A stretch of 64,000 nucleotides of DNA from Neurospora tetraspora (Eukaryota > Ascomycota > Sordariomycetes > Sordariales > Sordariaceae), in contig NW_026944387.1 in the NCBI RefSeq assembly GCF_033439725.1, positions 310,001 to 374,000 on the forward strand. The letters are read 5' to 3'. This document shows positions 1 through 11,396 of this stretch, piece by piece. Positions within the stretch are counted from its first letter, which is position 1. Each line of letters starts with the position of its first letter. The translations under genes and the position numbers were made by a program. The notes beneath the pieces were generated by a model that had not been told where the DNA came from, made no database searches, and saw only the letters and a program-made list of their open reading frames with translations.

Positions 1-1049
1 GCTGTTTTTCGAGCAGTTTAGCATTCGCAGCTGTGTGCTGAACTCGGAGCTGCCGATTAATACGCGGATCAAGATCATTGAGGAGTTTAATAGGGGTATT
101 TATGATATTATCATTGCTTCGGATGAGAGGAGCGAGGTTTTCTTGGAGGATGAGAAGACCGAGGAGAAGAAGGAGGACGGTGAGGAGAAGAAGAGCGGCA
201 AGGGAAAGAAGAAGAAGGGCAGGAGGGACCAGGAGTATGGTGTTTCGCGAGGTATGTCTCTTCCGTCTTTTTTGCCGTGGGCTATTGCTGGATACTAACT
301 TTCCCAGGCATCGACTTCAAAAATGTCGCCGCCGTCATCAACTTGGACATGCCCACTTCTTCCTCCTCTTACATCCACCGGATAGGCCGTACCGCCCGCG
401 CCGGCCGCGCCGGTATTGCTCTGTCCATGGTCGTCCCCCACGACCTCTTCGGCAAGCACAAGCCCACCAGCATCAAGCAGTGCGAGAAGGACGAGAAGGT
501 TCTGGCCAAGGTCATGCGCCAGCAGGCCAAGCTCAACCGCAAGCTGGAGCCGTACAACTTTAACAAGGACCAGATGGAGGCTTTCCGTTACCGCATGAAC
601 GATGGTACGTTCTGTCTCCAATTTTTTTTCTCTCAATCATTCTTCACATACTAACACGCGTCACAGCCCTCCGCGCCGTAACAAAAGTCGCCATCCGCGA
701 AGCCCGCACCCGTGAACTGCGACAAGAACTCCTGCGCTCCGAGACGCTCAAGCGCTACTTTGAAGAGAACCCCAACGAGCTCTCGCACCTGCGCCACGAC
801 GGCGAGCTGGGCACCAAGATGCGCCAGCAAGCCCATCTCAAGCACGTGCCCGATTACTTGCTGCCCAGGGACGGGAAGAACGCCCTAACCGAGAGCCAGG
901 TCGGGTTCGTGCCGTTTAGGAAGCAGGGCGACGATAAGAAGTTGAGGGGGAAGAAGGGCGCTAAGGGTGGGAAGGGCGGTCATGGGAAGTATAAGAAGGG
1001 GCCGGGGGGGAGGAAGAATGTGCTGAAGACTTTTAGGGTTAGGAAGTAG
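1..1049 (+). CDS. dbp9: DBP9-type DEAD-box RNA helicase, C-terminal part
   Basis: This is the 3' part of an ATP-dependent RNA helicase of the DBP9/DDX56 family, nucleolar proteins needed to make the large ribosomal subunit. The start lies left of the window. Three exons join in frame: 2-251, 308-604 and 667-1049, with GTATGT and GTACGT donors and CAG acceptors, giving 309 residues. Helicase core domain 2 is clear: the IIIASD segment, RGIDF (motif V) split by the first intron, and [13 protein letters not shown] (motif VI). A long acidic/lysine-rich insert ([14 protein letters not shown] and following) sits between IIIASD and RGIDF, as is usual in DBP9. The tail is rich in Lys and Gly ([14 protein letters not shown]), typical of RNA-binding ends of nucleolar helicases. 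Family assignment rests on the insert and tail layout; another nucleolar DEAD-box protein is the only real alternative. Confidence 0.9.
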
Positions 1050-2431
1050 AGGCGTGGAGGTCTAGGGTGAGGGATGGGAGGGAGAGGAGGGGGGAGGTAA
1101 CTGGGCGTCTGGTAGACCAGAAGGGGGTTTGCATTTTACGGTGTTTGTGTGGCTTGTTAAAAAATACCTAGGCTAGGCTTGTTGGTCTGAAGGGGAATAA
1201 GATATCATTGCGCAGATCTGGGATATCAAAGAGAAGTTTGAGTCTTGAACGTCAAGCTGTTGATCACACTGATGTGGGTTGGTATCAGATCCAAAGGAGG
1301 GTGACATGGGACTCAGAGCTTTAGACTTTGCGTCTAATCGATGTGATCTAGTGATCGAATTGGGTAGATCACATCGATTATAGGAAACTCGAGTACAAGC
1401 TGCCTTGTAAGGCTGATCACAAGATCTGAGACGGGATGAAGAGACAGGCACTGTACGTCGCTCTTCAGGGTGGAGTTTTGAGTTCTGGCAGGTTCTGCTT
1501 CTCATGATAGACGTTTTGACCCGCCCTTCCATCGATTTCATCCGACTGAACATTCGGAAAGTGTTAATCATCCGGATTCCCGATGCAAGACTCGAGGACT
1601 GCAGATTTGATCTTAATAGAAACGCACATGGCATTTGTCATCCAATCAGGGTGCATCATCCCCTGAGCATTGTAGGGTTATACGTCGGAACTGCGTGATC
1701 CCAGGGTTAACTGTGCATTCTTGAACTGGACCGAAGCTTCCCCACACGTCGAGCTTGGTGGTCTGTGCGCAAACCGTCGTCGGGTGCGGCTCTGGACCAC
1801 TCTGCCCGCTGTGGGTGTGACCCTCGAACGCCGGTAGGAGCAGGAGACGAGTCGACTCCAGCAGGCGGGCGCCATCCAGCTTCTTTCATCTTGATTCCTG
1901 CCCGCCGACAACACCAAATACCCCGAGACAACCACCTTACCTTATCCACCTCACCGACACCACTTCTGCTACCTCTACCAACAATACAAACACTCTCATT
2001 CTTCTTCATATTTCGCGTTTATACCAGTCTTTTGAAGACCCGCCGCGATCGTCAAGCCTTGCCTGCCGGGCCCGTGACTGTTCTGCAATCTGCACTTTAA
2101 TCCGCCGCCGCCGCCTTTGTCTCAACAGCCTACTCAAAGCACAACCTTGCTTCCCGCCTCGACGCCGCCTCACACACTTGTCTACTCTACACTACCCGCC
2201 CTGCGACGCCGTTGACCGCTGCTCTGATATCCGCAATCGAGAACGACCCTTTACGCGCCCGACGACACCCCTCTCATGCCGCCCGGCCTGCCGTTGCCCC
2301 ATCGTCAAGTTCCTGGCGAAAGATAGTAAACCAACAACAGCGCCACCCCGTTACCAACAAGACAGCTCCGACGTCTTTGACCCACTACCTCGCGTCGCCG
2401 CCAGCATTCTCCGTTCGAACACATAGCCAAG
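1050..2431. other. Intergenic: dbp9 3' end and rcd1 leader
   Basis: No credible gene is seen. The first part is G-rich 3' flank. From about 1880 the + strand becomes C/T-rich with repeated CACC and CCGCC tracts up to the ATG at 2432, as expected for a long fungal 5' leader. Short upstream reading frames exist (for example from 1765, 2178 and 2212), but they look like leader noise; whether any regulates rcd1 translation cannot be seen. Confidence 0.6.
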
Positions 2432-3690
2432 ATGATGCAGAATCCCCATGTCTACGGCCACCACCAGTACCCCCAGGCCGACTCTGCCTGGCTTCACCAG
2501 CAGACCTCGCACCATCAGCACGCCCAGGCTGCCGCCGCCGCCGCCAATGTTGCCCAGCAGCAGCACTACAACCGCATGGCCGGCGCACATAACAATGTGA
2601 ATACCCTCGCCGCCGCCACCCATGCGCAGGATAATGCCATTGAGCCGGTGGTCTCGGACGACAACCGCCGTACACTGCAGTATATTGCCGATCTGCTGAA
2701 TGAGAATACCAGGGAGGCCGCGCTCCTGGAGCTCAGCAAGAAGCGAGAGCAGGTTCCCGAACTGGCCCTGATCCTCTGGCACTCGTTCGGTAAGTACAAC
2801 CGACCTATACCTCGGAGCCCCTCCCCCTCTCCCCCGCCGATCATGCGCTAACCCCCTTGTCTAGGAGTTATGACTTCTCTCCTCCAGGAGATCATCAGTG
2901 TCTATACACTCCTCAATCCCTCTCAGCTCACCGCTGCCGCCTCCAACAGGGTCTGCAATGCTCTCGCCCTTCTTCAGTGCGTGGCGTCTCACAACGAGAC
3001 GCGTACTCTCTTCCTCAACGGTGGGTGTCCCTTTGTCACAAGCCAAGACCGACTACACCTGCTAATCTTCTCTCAGCGCACATCCCACTCTTCCTCTACC
3101 CGTTCCTTAACACGACGTCTAAGTCGCGTCCGTTTGAATACCTCCGGCTTACTTCGCTGGGAGTCATCGGTGCGCTTGTCAAGAACGATTCCACCGAGGT
3201 CATCAACTTTCTCCTTACGACCGAGATCATTCCCCTCTGCCTGAGGATCATGGAGACCGGGTCGGAGCTCAGCAAGACGGTTGCCATCTTCATCGTCCAG
3301 AAGATCTTGCTTGATGACAACGGTCTTAACTATATCTGTGCCACTTATGAGCGCTTCTATGCTGTGGGTACCGTCCTCAGCAACATGGTTGCTCAGCTGG
3401 TAGAGCAGCAAACGGCTAGGCTCCTCAAACATGTTGTTAGGTGCTTCTTGAGGTATGTTCGCCGCCTGTCTTGAACTCTGGTAGGCCTCTGTACTGACAA
3501 CCAAAACAGACTTAGCGACAATGCTCGTGCCCGCGAGGCCCTCCGCCAGTGCCTGCCTGAGCCCCTTCGCGACGCCACCTTCTCTTCGGTTCTGCGCGAC
3601 GACGCCGCCACTAAGCGTTGCCTGGCGCAGCTCCTCATCAACCTCTCCGATAATGTAGTCGAACCCAGCACCAGCGGTCTTGGAATTTAA
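2432..3690 (+). CDS. rcd1: CCR4-NOT complex subunit RCD1/CAF40 (CNOT9)
   Basis: This encodes the armadillo-repeat subunit of the CCR4-NOT deadenylase complex, which binds partner proteins and links mRNA decay to regulators in cytoplasm and nucleus. Four exons (2432-2789, 2865-3020, 3077-3452, 3510-3690) give 356 residues. The introns are 75, 56 and 57 nt. The N-terminal 75 or so residues are low-complexity, rich in Gln, His and Ala, and variable in this family. The conserved core starts near residue 80 with the run [19 protein letters not shown] and includes [10 protein letters not shown] (across intron 1), [37 protein letters not shown] and [19 protein letters not shown]. The first ATG of the open frame lies just upstream of the low-complexity region and was chosen as start. 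Family identity is very secure. Confidence 0.96.
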
Positions 3691-5620
3691 ACCACCCCTT
3701 GCGATTTGGTCATTTTGCCACTTTGGACGCTCGGCTTTACAGCAAATCATGGCAAAGGAACAAACTGCTAACTCGAGACTTTTTTCCGTTTGGTTATAGG
3801 GTGAGAAGTGGATTGAACGCTACTACAAGTAGGGAAAAAAGGTTTAGGGGCTGGGGCCACCGGTTATGGTTGATCGAATGGCCTGGAACTTAACCCCTAT
3901 TAGCAGCGCAAAGCCATACCCAGGACCACCAAAGCTATTCGACAACCAGAAGGGTCCTATGGCTACACATCAGCATGTCAGAGTATACGATCAGCAGTCG
4001 ATATCCATTGACGCAATGAGCGAATCCCAAGAGGACCGAGGACAGTCAGCATAGTGGAGGAATCAGGGATCGAAGATGATGAAGGAGTCAGCGGAGGAGG
4101 ATGAGAGGATTATTGGTGACGAAAGATACCCCAAATTTTACGTAGCTTCCTAACTCTTTTTCTGTGTGCATAACGCCTATACAGTGCTTCATAGTTTTCT
4201 TTTGGAGGTTTTTGGCGGTTACTGCACCTTTGTATTCATCATTTGGGACGAAACGGGCTGGTGGCGGGGCCAATGAGTCCACGGTTCACATATCTTATAC
4301 CCAGGAGGGGAAGCGGAGGGAAGGGTGGCCGGTGGCGTGGTCGAAGACCCTTGGTTGAGGATGCGAAGGACTGGTGGCGCGGTCGATATACACTGGAGGT
4401 TTAACGTGATCGGTGACATGATCACGGAAAGGCACATTCGTGACGGACAGATCGAGGCAACGATCGATGCTACTCGCTGGGCCCTTCACTGGGACTGGCT
4501 CGGACAATATCAGCGAGAGAGGGCAAGTCAACTTATCGGTGGCACGATCAACGTTGATGGAGCTCATCAGACACATTCGTTTGGGCAAAAGGGACAATCG
4601 GATGGCAACCATTGTTCCGTGGGCACATCGAAGTTGGTTACAGACAATCATACCTCTACCCGGACGGATCAGACAACAACGACCGCGGTCCAGTAGCGGC
4701 ATCTCCTCTTACTCGGCCCACTCAACTCGAACACATCGACATCCGACACACCAAATGTATATACGACAAGCAAGGCGAAGCGAAGATCAGAGAGGGTTAC
4801 CTGATAATGTTTTTTTTATGAGTGGAGGGACCTGTTTAAGAGGAGGAAAAGGTACGAGCATCGAAACGCATGGGTTATAGAAAACCGGGGAAGCGGAAAA
4901 GAAGGCAAGCGGAAAGAGAAAGGAGGAACGGAGAAAGAGGGGAGAGAGGAAGAGGATTTTCACTTTTCACTTTTGTCCAGACAAAAAGCATCATTCATGT
5001 ATCTTTCGGCACCATGGGAAAGCGAGGATTCATATCACTTACTACATTGGGTGGGCGTTATTTGTTGATTTTGGGGGGGGGGGGGACTGAAAGGAAGATG
5101 GGAGCAGGGGGATATGGGGATAGGGGATAGTGGATAGGGGAGTTGGGGTGGTAGGGGTGTAGAAGATGGGGCTTCAGAGTATAGCGGGATATGGAATATA
5201 TGAGTTGCAATTGAATGCAATTGCGGGCGTTTACGAACATGATATGCTGTTTCCTTCGTGTACCCGGGCTGGGGAGGCGACACTCTAGAAGGTTAGTGCT
5301 CCCAGGGCTCACAATCTTTCAACTTTCTCTCCACTCGGTGCTCCCGACTCTTCAAACTTTCTGCCCACCAACCCGATAGTCAACACGTCTACCACCGCGC
5401 TCGGGGTCAGTTGAGATTGAGAGTATGATGGAGAACATGTAGTAATTGTTTTCTTCTGGGGTATAGCACAAAACTGTCGTGAAACGTAGTCATAGGCAGA
5501 TCATCGTTGACAAACTTTTGTACAATTCTAAAAAGGGGTATTTACTTTTCCACCACATCATCTACATCTATACAAACAAACACAAATAACTCTTACAGCC
5601 AGTAACACGCACAACCCAGA
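3691..5620. other. Long intergenic region between convergent genes
   Basis: The 3' flanks of rcd1 and of the convergent FAD enzyme, plus about 1.5 kb with no recognisable gene. Open frames here are short and lack family signatures. Between 4325 and 4560 a short degenerate motif of the form CGGTGGCRYGRTCRA recurs about four times (see findings). A G-homopolymer and G/A-rich tract lie at 5070-5160. A 3' UTR of the minus-strand gene probably reaches to about 5520. Confidence 0.5.
5073..5085 (+). repeat. G homopolymer (13 G)
   Basis: Thirteen consecutive G residues within a G/A-rich tract. This is a simple mononucleotide repeat in non-coding DNA; its exact length is liable to sequencing error. 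Confidence 0.8.
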
Positions 5621-7210
5621 CTACTCCCCCTTCCACTTCCACTCCGCCTTCCTATGCAAGAAGTAATCCTTGCTCTGAATGCTCTTCCAAATACCATAGA
5701 ACCCACCAATAGGCTTCTTAGCCAACAACCAATGCCTCTGCTTCTTACCCGCCTTATCCGCATCCACATGAATCTTATCCCACACCGTCGGCAGCGTCTC
5801 AGCATTGTACTTCTTCCTCAGCTGATCATACCACTCCCGTCCACCGTACATCTTCCAGAACTTTTCCTGCTCGTAATACGTATGCGCATAAAACCACTTC
5901 ATACCACCCAACTCGTGCACCTTATTCTCCAACTCGATATTCTTCGCCACAAACTCCGCCGGCTTGTCCGGGCCCCAGCCCCAGACGCCGATGTTGAGCA
6001 TCATGTCGTCCTGTGCCTTTTCATCGGCAGGGTCAGTGCCAGGGCGTGTGGTATGCGGGTGGAACGTAGGCGGCGCCCTCCGCTTCAACGGACAAAGCCA
6101 CAGCGGCCAGATTCCGAGGGAGGAGGACGTGTAATCGATGAACTCCTCCGACGTCTCAAACGGCATGGCGATGTCCTGCACCACGAACCGCGCCGACTCG
6201 CCAGACCCGTGCAAGGCGCGGTACATCATGCGCGTGTGCAAGAAGTCGTCTAGGAACCAGCGCGTGAGGCGCGTGAAGGGCACCCAGCTGAAGTACTGGA
6301 AGGCCGCGGCGCCGACCCAGAAGCCGCCCCGGTCGTAGCGGAAGAGGTACTCGGCTAGGGGGACGTAGTCGGTCGCGGTTTGGGAAGAGAGAGTCTTTTC
6401 TTGGCAGTGTAGGTAGAACCAGGGGTCCCAGGCGCCGCTGAAGGTTTGAGGTTTGGTCGTCGGGACGTCGGAGGGGAGCTCGTTGACCAGTTTGCCGGTT
6501 ACCACCACGCCGTGGTCTTTGCTGAAGAGGATGCCGTCTACGTAGTCGTTGTCCCCGCGCTGGGTCTCTTCGCGGACCATGCGGATTGCTTCGGCGACGC
6601 TGCTGGCGCGCTTGTACTCGGTTTTGACGAATTTTTTGGCTTCCATCAGTTGGACCTCCAGGAGCGTCGTTGTTCCCAAGGTACCGACAGCGCCGGCCGC
6701 TCCACGGAATAGATCCCCCTTTTCCACCTCCCCAGTCACCCCCTCGGACTTGGCCGCAATCTCCGGATTCCTCACCTTGACAACCTCCCCATTGCCCAGA
6801 ACCATCTCCACCTCCCTAACGGTATCATCAAAAAACCCATGTCTGAACGAACTAGACTCCCCCGCGGTACCCGCAAACCCTCCTCCGGCCGTGATACCTG
6901 GGAACTCCATGACAATCGGCGGGACCAAGCCATGCGGCAACGTGGCCTCCACCAGCTTATCCATCGGCACGTTGGGCTCTACCAGCGCGGTTTTGGTCTG
7001 ACGGTCGACCGACAGGACATTGTTCAGAGAAGAAATGTCGACGAATTTGGTGTTGCCTTTTTGCGTGGGCGGGCGCGTCGAGTTGGTGGATCCGTGGAAG
7101 ATGCGGTAGGGCAGGCGGGAGGCGTAGAAGGAGGAGATTTGGCTGGAGAGGCGGGTGACGGTGGTGGCGTGGCGCTCGAGGGCGGCGGCGATGGTGTTGG
7201 CGCCGGTCAT
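5621..7210 (-). CDS. DWARF1/DHCR24-like FAD-dependent oxidoreductase
   Basis: A single exon encodes 529 residues resembling delta(24)-sterol reductases (plant DWARF1/DIMINUTO, animal DHCR24), which use FAD and NADPH to reduce the sterol side-chain double bond. The FAD-binding PCMH-type domain covers roughly residues 25-210. It has a FVDISSLNNVLSVD segment, the GITAGGGFAGTAGESSSFRHG block and GAAGAVGTLGTTTLLEVQ, where FAD phosphates and isoalloxazine bind in this family. The C-terminal half carries the conserved WFYAHTYYEQEKFWKMYG and WYDQLRKKYNAETLPTVWDK segments near residues 435-485. Length matches the family (about 515-560). No clear N-terminal membrane anchor is visible. Ergosterol synthesis in fungi uses other reductases (Erg4, Erg5), so the substrate here is not obvious. 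The 3' end faces rcd1. Confidence 0.85.
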   Translation of the reverse strand: MTGANTIAAALERHATTVTRLSSQISSFYASRLPYRIFHGSTNSTRPPTQKGNTKFVDISSLNNVLSVDRQTKTALVEPNVPMDKLVEATLPHGLVPPIVMEFPGITAGGGFAGTAGESSSFRHGFFDDTVREVEMVLGNGEVVKVRNPEIAAKSEGVTGEVEKGDLFRGAAGAVGTLGTTTLLEVQLMEAKKFVKTEYKRASSVAEAIRMVREETQRGDNDYVDGILFSKDHGVVVTGKLVNELPSDVPTTKPQTFSGAWDPWFYLHCQEKTLSSQTATDYVPLAEYLFRYDRGGFWVGAAAFQYFSWVPFTRLTRWFLDDFLHTRMMYRALHGSGESARFVVQDIAMPFETSEEFIDYTSSSLGIWPLWLCPLKRRAPPTFHPHTTRPGTDPADEKAQDDMMLNIGVWGWGPDKPAEFVAKNIELENKVHELGGMKWFYAHTYYEQEKFWKMYGGREWYDQLRKKYNAETLPTVWDKIHVDADKAGKKQRHWLLAKKPIGGFYGIWKSIQSKDYFLHRKAEWKWKGE

Positions 7211-7658
7211 GGTGAGTGAGAGGGACCTCCGTGGTGCTTGGTGGGTTGAAGTGGTGGTGTTGTAATGAGCTCAGTGGCTCATTCCTGGAGGGTGTTGCCT
7301 CAAACTGCCGGACCGGATCGGAGTTGTGAGACCTGAGACCGGACGTTGTAAGACGTGAGGTGAGGTGAAGTCGGAAATTTTGTGGACCGCGGACCGCGGA
7401 TGAGTGAAATTCGGACCCCGGCCGGCCGACGCCGTAATGGGCGGGGACAAGCTACGGCTCGGCGCTGCGGGACGGAACAGGGGGTTGTGTACAAGTAAAC
7501 ACTGTAAATGTGGGGATTCACAGGGCACATGGGGTTCTGTAAGCTTGGCATTTCAGGGCATCTTCATCAACTTCAACTTTTCTTTCATTTGTCCAAAAAC
7601 AACAACATCAACAATCGAATCGTAACATCATGAACCATTCTACCTTGGGGCATATCCA
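7211..7658. other. Intergenic, FAD enzyme promoter side
   Basis: 448 nt between two minus-strand genes. It holds the upstream region of the FAD enzyme and the 3' flank of the HeLo-pseudokinase gene. Nothing further is recognised. Confidence 0.6.
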
Positions 7659-9949
7659 TCAAACATTCACGCCCTGCAGCTCCTCAATCACGTACTTGGT
7701 GAACGCCTCCTGCAACCGGATCCCAACCCCCGAATCCCTCGACTGATCGGGGAGGTCCTCCACCCCAAATCCCTTCTCGCCGTGAGCCCACAGACACCTT
7801 TCCACGGCCCTGGAGTACCTGTCTCCCATGAGGTTCCGAAGCTCCCTCAGGGGACTTAATTCCTTTCCTTTGAATAAGGGCGCGGAAAACTCCGTACCAA
7901 GCAGCCAACCCCTCGCGTTCTTGGAGTCCTGAAGGGATACCGACGGCGGCTTTCTCTCAGGCAGCGTATGGGCATACGACGGAACGAATGCATCATCCCC
8001 ATTTGAGGAAGGTTCCAACTTCTTTAGGCACAAGATCTCATCAAGCGGCTTCCAGTGTCCGATCTCAAGCAGTACCAGTCCAAGACTGTACAGGTCATAC
8101 GTCTTGCGAGAATTCTGATCCGTTGGATGCTCGCGTTGGATGGCGGGCCAGCGGTAGAGATCCCACGCCGTATCGAGACTGCGTGCGGTGGTTTTGCTGT
8201 TCTCCGGTCGGGAATATCCAAACCCGCAAAGTAAAGGTTTTCCTGGGTCGTAAACCGGCTGCTTTCTTTTTTCGGGCTCGGTATCCCAGTCAAAAGAATG
8301 GAAGTAGAAGATGACGTTGTCACTGAAGATGCCCTTGTGCAGCCAGTTGACTGAGTGCAGATTCAGGACGGTGGTGCAAAGCTTCAAGGCCAGGTCAACC
8401 CGTTGCGACAGACTCGGCTTAAGCATCTCGTTGCCCAACAAGTTGTAGAGGGAAACGATTTCATCAGCCAGCCACTTCACCCCCTTCCCTGCCTTGAAGA
8501 TGAAACCGTACATGTCCGCACCGAAGTCATCACGGGCATCCAAGTAGCCGATGCACTCTGGGACGTGAAGGGAATCAGGCTTGGGAAGGTGCAGCATCTC
8601 CGCGAGCGTAAGCGTGCGCAAATCGGCAACTTTCTCTTCAATCGAGCCCTCCGCATGATTCCCCATGGGCTTCCACTCAATCCAGACCGGAACTTCCACC
8701 CCGGGGTCCACGAAGAGGTACCCATGTGGCCGGTTGTAATGAATGATATCGACGTAACTTGGCGCGTCATAGGGATTATGCCCGACGTCCTGCGGTTCAA
8801 AGGACAGCCCCAAGTCTTTCTTGCCTTTTTCCGGGTCGCCAAACTGGACAACCGTGATCTCCGTATCACTCGCCTCCAACCCTGACGTCGCCGGATCCTG
8901 TCCAAGGTGAAGCCTCGAAAGCAACTCCTCCGATACTCTCGCCATCTTCTTCAACCTCACCAAATCCTGCACATCATTCACCATCTTCTTTTTTCTCCCC
9001 ACCAATCCTTCCCCATCAGTCACCACCCCCATCCCTTCCATCATCTTTCCCAGCACATCCACCATATCCCTCAACTCACCGATCCCATCTCTCGCCAGGA
9101 TCATCTCCCGGTAAGTCTTGCCGATGATGTCGTCCATCTTGGACTGCTGGTAACCACGCATCAGCTCGTGCAGTCTCTCGGTCAGGGAGTGCAAATCCAA
9201 AAGCAGAGCCTCAAAGGCTTCCTTGTCGACCATCACCCACCGCACGCGGGAGGGGTGGGTGACCACGTCCTTGGTGGTCCGGAAGAAGCGGCGGATGTGG
9301 TTGGTTCCGCGGCGGTGTTCGGCTTCTTCCTCTACTTCGATTTTGAGCTTCTGCTCTTTTTGGGATTGGTCATAGGACAGAGCCAGGGATGAGATTTGGG
9401 AGAGGAGGGCTTGGTCGGTTGCTGGCTTTGGTTCTGCGGAGGTTGACTTTTCTTTGGACGAGGAGGCGCCACTCGCACCCTTGGGATCCTTGCTGTCCTT
9501 GCCACTGCCCTTGACGTCCTTGCTGTTGCCCTTGACGTCCTTGTTCTCCTTGCTATCCTTCTCCTTCTCTTTTGCAGGAGATATGCCTGATGGCACAAGC
9601 TCATTTCCATACCTGGCGTTCAAATCCCTAAACTCGGCCAAAAGCCATTGGATTCGAGCAAGGATGGTGATCAGCTCGGTGGCATTCGTTCCCAAGGTTG
9701 AGACTAGTGAGGAGCCTGGGGCGACTTCGATGAGCCCGGCGGCTTTGGCCCAGGCGAGGACTCGATTGTATTCGATTATGAGCTGCAGTCGGTGTTTCTC
9801 ACACTCTTCGGGGTATTCGACGAGGGCGGACACAAATTTGAAGACTGAAAGGTATTAGTATGGATCATCAGGGTTGGTGATGGGATCTTACGCCTGACGG
9901 TGTTGTCGAGGACCACTTGGGCAAGTTCGAAAGCTGATAGGGGGTCCAT
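7659..9949 (-). CDS. HeLo-domain protein fused to a pseudokinase
   Basis: Two exons (9892-9949 and 7659-9844; 47-nt intron) encode 747 residues. The first exon begins MDPLSAFELAQVVLDNTVR, the typical start of HeLo/prion-inhibition domains, and the helical HeLo region runs to about residue 300. It is interrupted by a Lys/Ser/Asp-rich linker (KEKEKDSKENK and following) near residues 130-175. Residues of roughly 400-740 resemble a protein kinase fold: VPVWIEWKP (beta-3-like Lys, near 413), LHKGIFSDN (near 520) where active kinases have HRDxxxxN, GFGYSRP (near 560) where they have DFG, and YDLYSLGLVLLEIG (helix F). Loss of both catalytic Asp residues suggests a pseudokinase. HeLo domains in fungi (HET-S and kin) form membrane-killing oligomers in heterokaryon incompatibility. 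Role here is inferred from architecture. The gene is divergent from the patatin gene. Confidence 0.8.
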
Positions 9950-11396
9950 GGTGAAAGGTGAGCAAGATCAAATCTCACGACCTGTCCTTTGCTGTTTCGG
10001 TCGTCCTTTCCCTTTCACCTCGACTTGGTGCCCAATAGACCGAAGGGTCAGCTCGACAAGTGTCAGCGCCAAGACCTGGTCGTGATGTTCACCACGGTGA
10101 AGCAAAGTGATGCTGAACTATCCAGAAGACCTTCTTTCACCGAGTTGTTGTCGGAAGGAAAAGCGAAGCTTCACGCAAACAGGCAGACATCAATGCCTAG
10201 CACATCGCCTAGGGCTGAAGGCTGAAGCTCGTCGTCCTGGGTTCCGAACTTACCCCTCTGTTTGGCGTCTCACTCTCAGCCCAAGCATGACGCTACCCGA
10301 CCAATCATCGTGAGCTTCAGCGGTTGATCTTCAGGCCTCCCGCTAGACCCCTCCCAGATGCAAGTCAGCTCCCGATAGCTTCACGTTTTTCGGTATCGGG
10401 TGCTAGGTTAGTCCAGAGCATAGCCTTCGGAAAGTAGCCTTACCCATTCCATTACATTTTCTGCAGGGATGAATCTCATCTTTGTCAGATTGTGAGATTC
10501 TAGACTCGAATACATCTTTCAGAAGACGAGATGGCAGCTGACTTGACTCACTGAACCGAGGTTTGTTCGAACTGCCTCATCGCAGCATCACAGCAGCACA
10601 GCCGCGCATCCATCACTGTTTCCGGTGAAAGTCATACAGTTGGGAGCTTACAAACAGAAGGTTATCGTCGGAAGCAGCAAGCAACCGGGATGTCTGTCAG
10701 CGTAAACGAAACATTCCATTCAGAATCTCAAACAGTCCGCGACAGGTGAGGCCGGTTACTACACAGCCTCAACTGTCTGCCGTCCTACGGACACATTTCC
10801 TTTCATGGAATCGTTCTCCAGCACAGGAATAGAAGGAAAGATCTCGAATGCCACGGTCTCCATTGTGGGGTGTTTTGTCAGACGCTTCGCGCAATCCCGA
10901 CGGCCTGGAACGCTCGCCACTAGGTCCCTTCTGTAAGCGCAACTGTAACTATTCCCGTTCAGTGGAATTCCTCAGGGAAGCTCGTCATCCGTTCCGCTGG
11001 ACGTGTGACAACTTCAGCCAATGGTTGCACGAGAATTAGGGGGCCGGACCAAGTTCCAAGAAATCCGCCCAATCGGGGCCCGATGAGCCAGTCAAATCAA
11101 CGAGTGACACCTTGACGCCTCAAACGGATTTATGATGGGAGCGACAATGTGACCACTCAGAAGGGGAGGTTATAAGGCTGGAGTTCTGGTCGCTAACTTC
11201 CTCCTTGATTCGAAGTTTGGCGATCAATCAGGCACAAAGTCCATCGCGACTTCTTTGCTCGGTGAGCAATTGAAGCCATCATCATCATCATCAACTCGCT
11301 AGAGTCGCCACGAGCGAGTGCGCAAACAATCGCCAGCAAGGCCGCGCGTATCGTTTAGACCAGTAGTAGTCACCTCGGTGACTCAAATCAGTCAAA
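9950..11396. other. Shared upstream region of two divergent genes
   Basis: 1.4 kb between the start codons of the HeLo-pseudokinase gene (minus) and the patatin gene (plus). No gene with a family signature is seen. A short CAT trinucleotide run lies at 11280-11297. Promoter elements of both genes must lie here, but none is individually recognised. Confidence 0.6.

Noticed and set aside
78-563. Arg-rich open frame overlapping the helicase
   Set aside because: It is the shifted frame of a GC-rich coding exon; the helicase frame carries conserved motifs.
1765-2426. Upstream open frames before rcd1
   Set aside because: They lie in a C-rich leader, have Pro/Arg/Thr-biased content typical of such DNA and show no conserved motif.
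4325-4696. 123-codon open frame
   Set aside because: It starts inside the degenerate motif region, lacks a family signature and is matched by open frames on the other strand.
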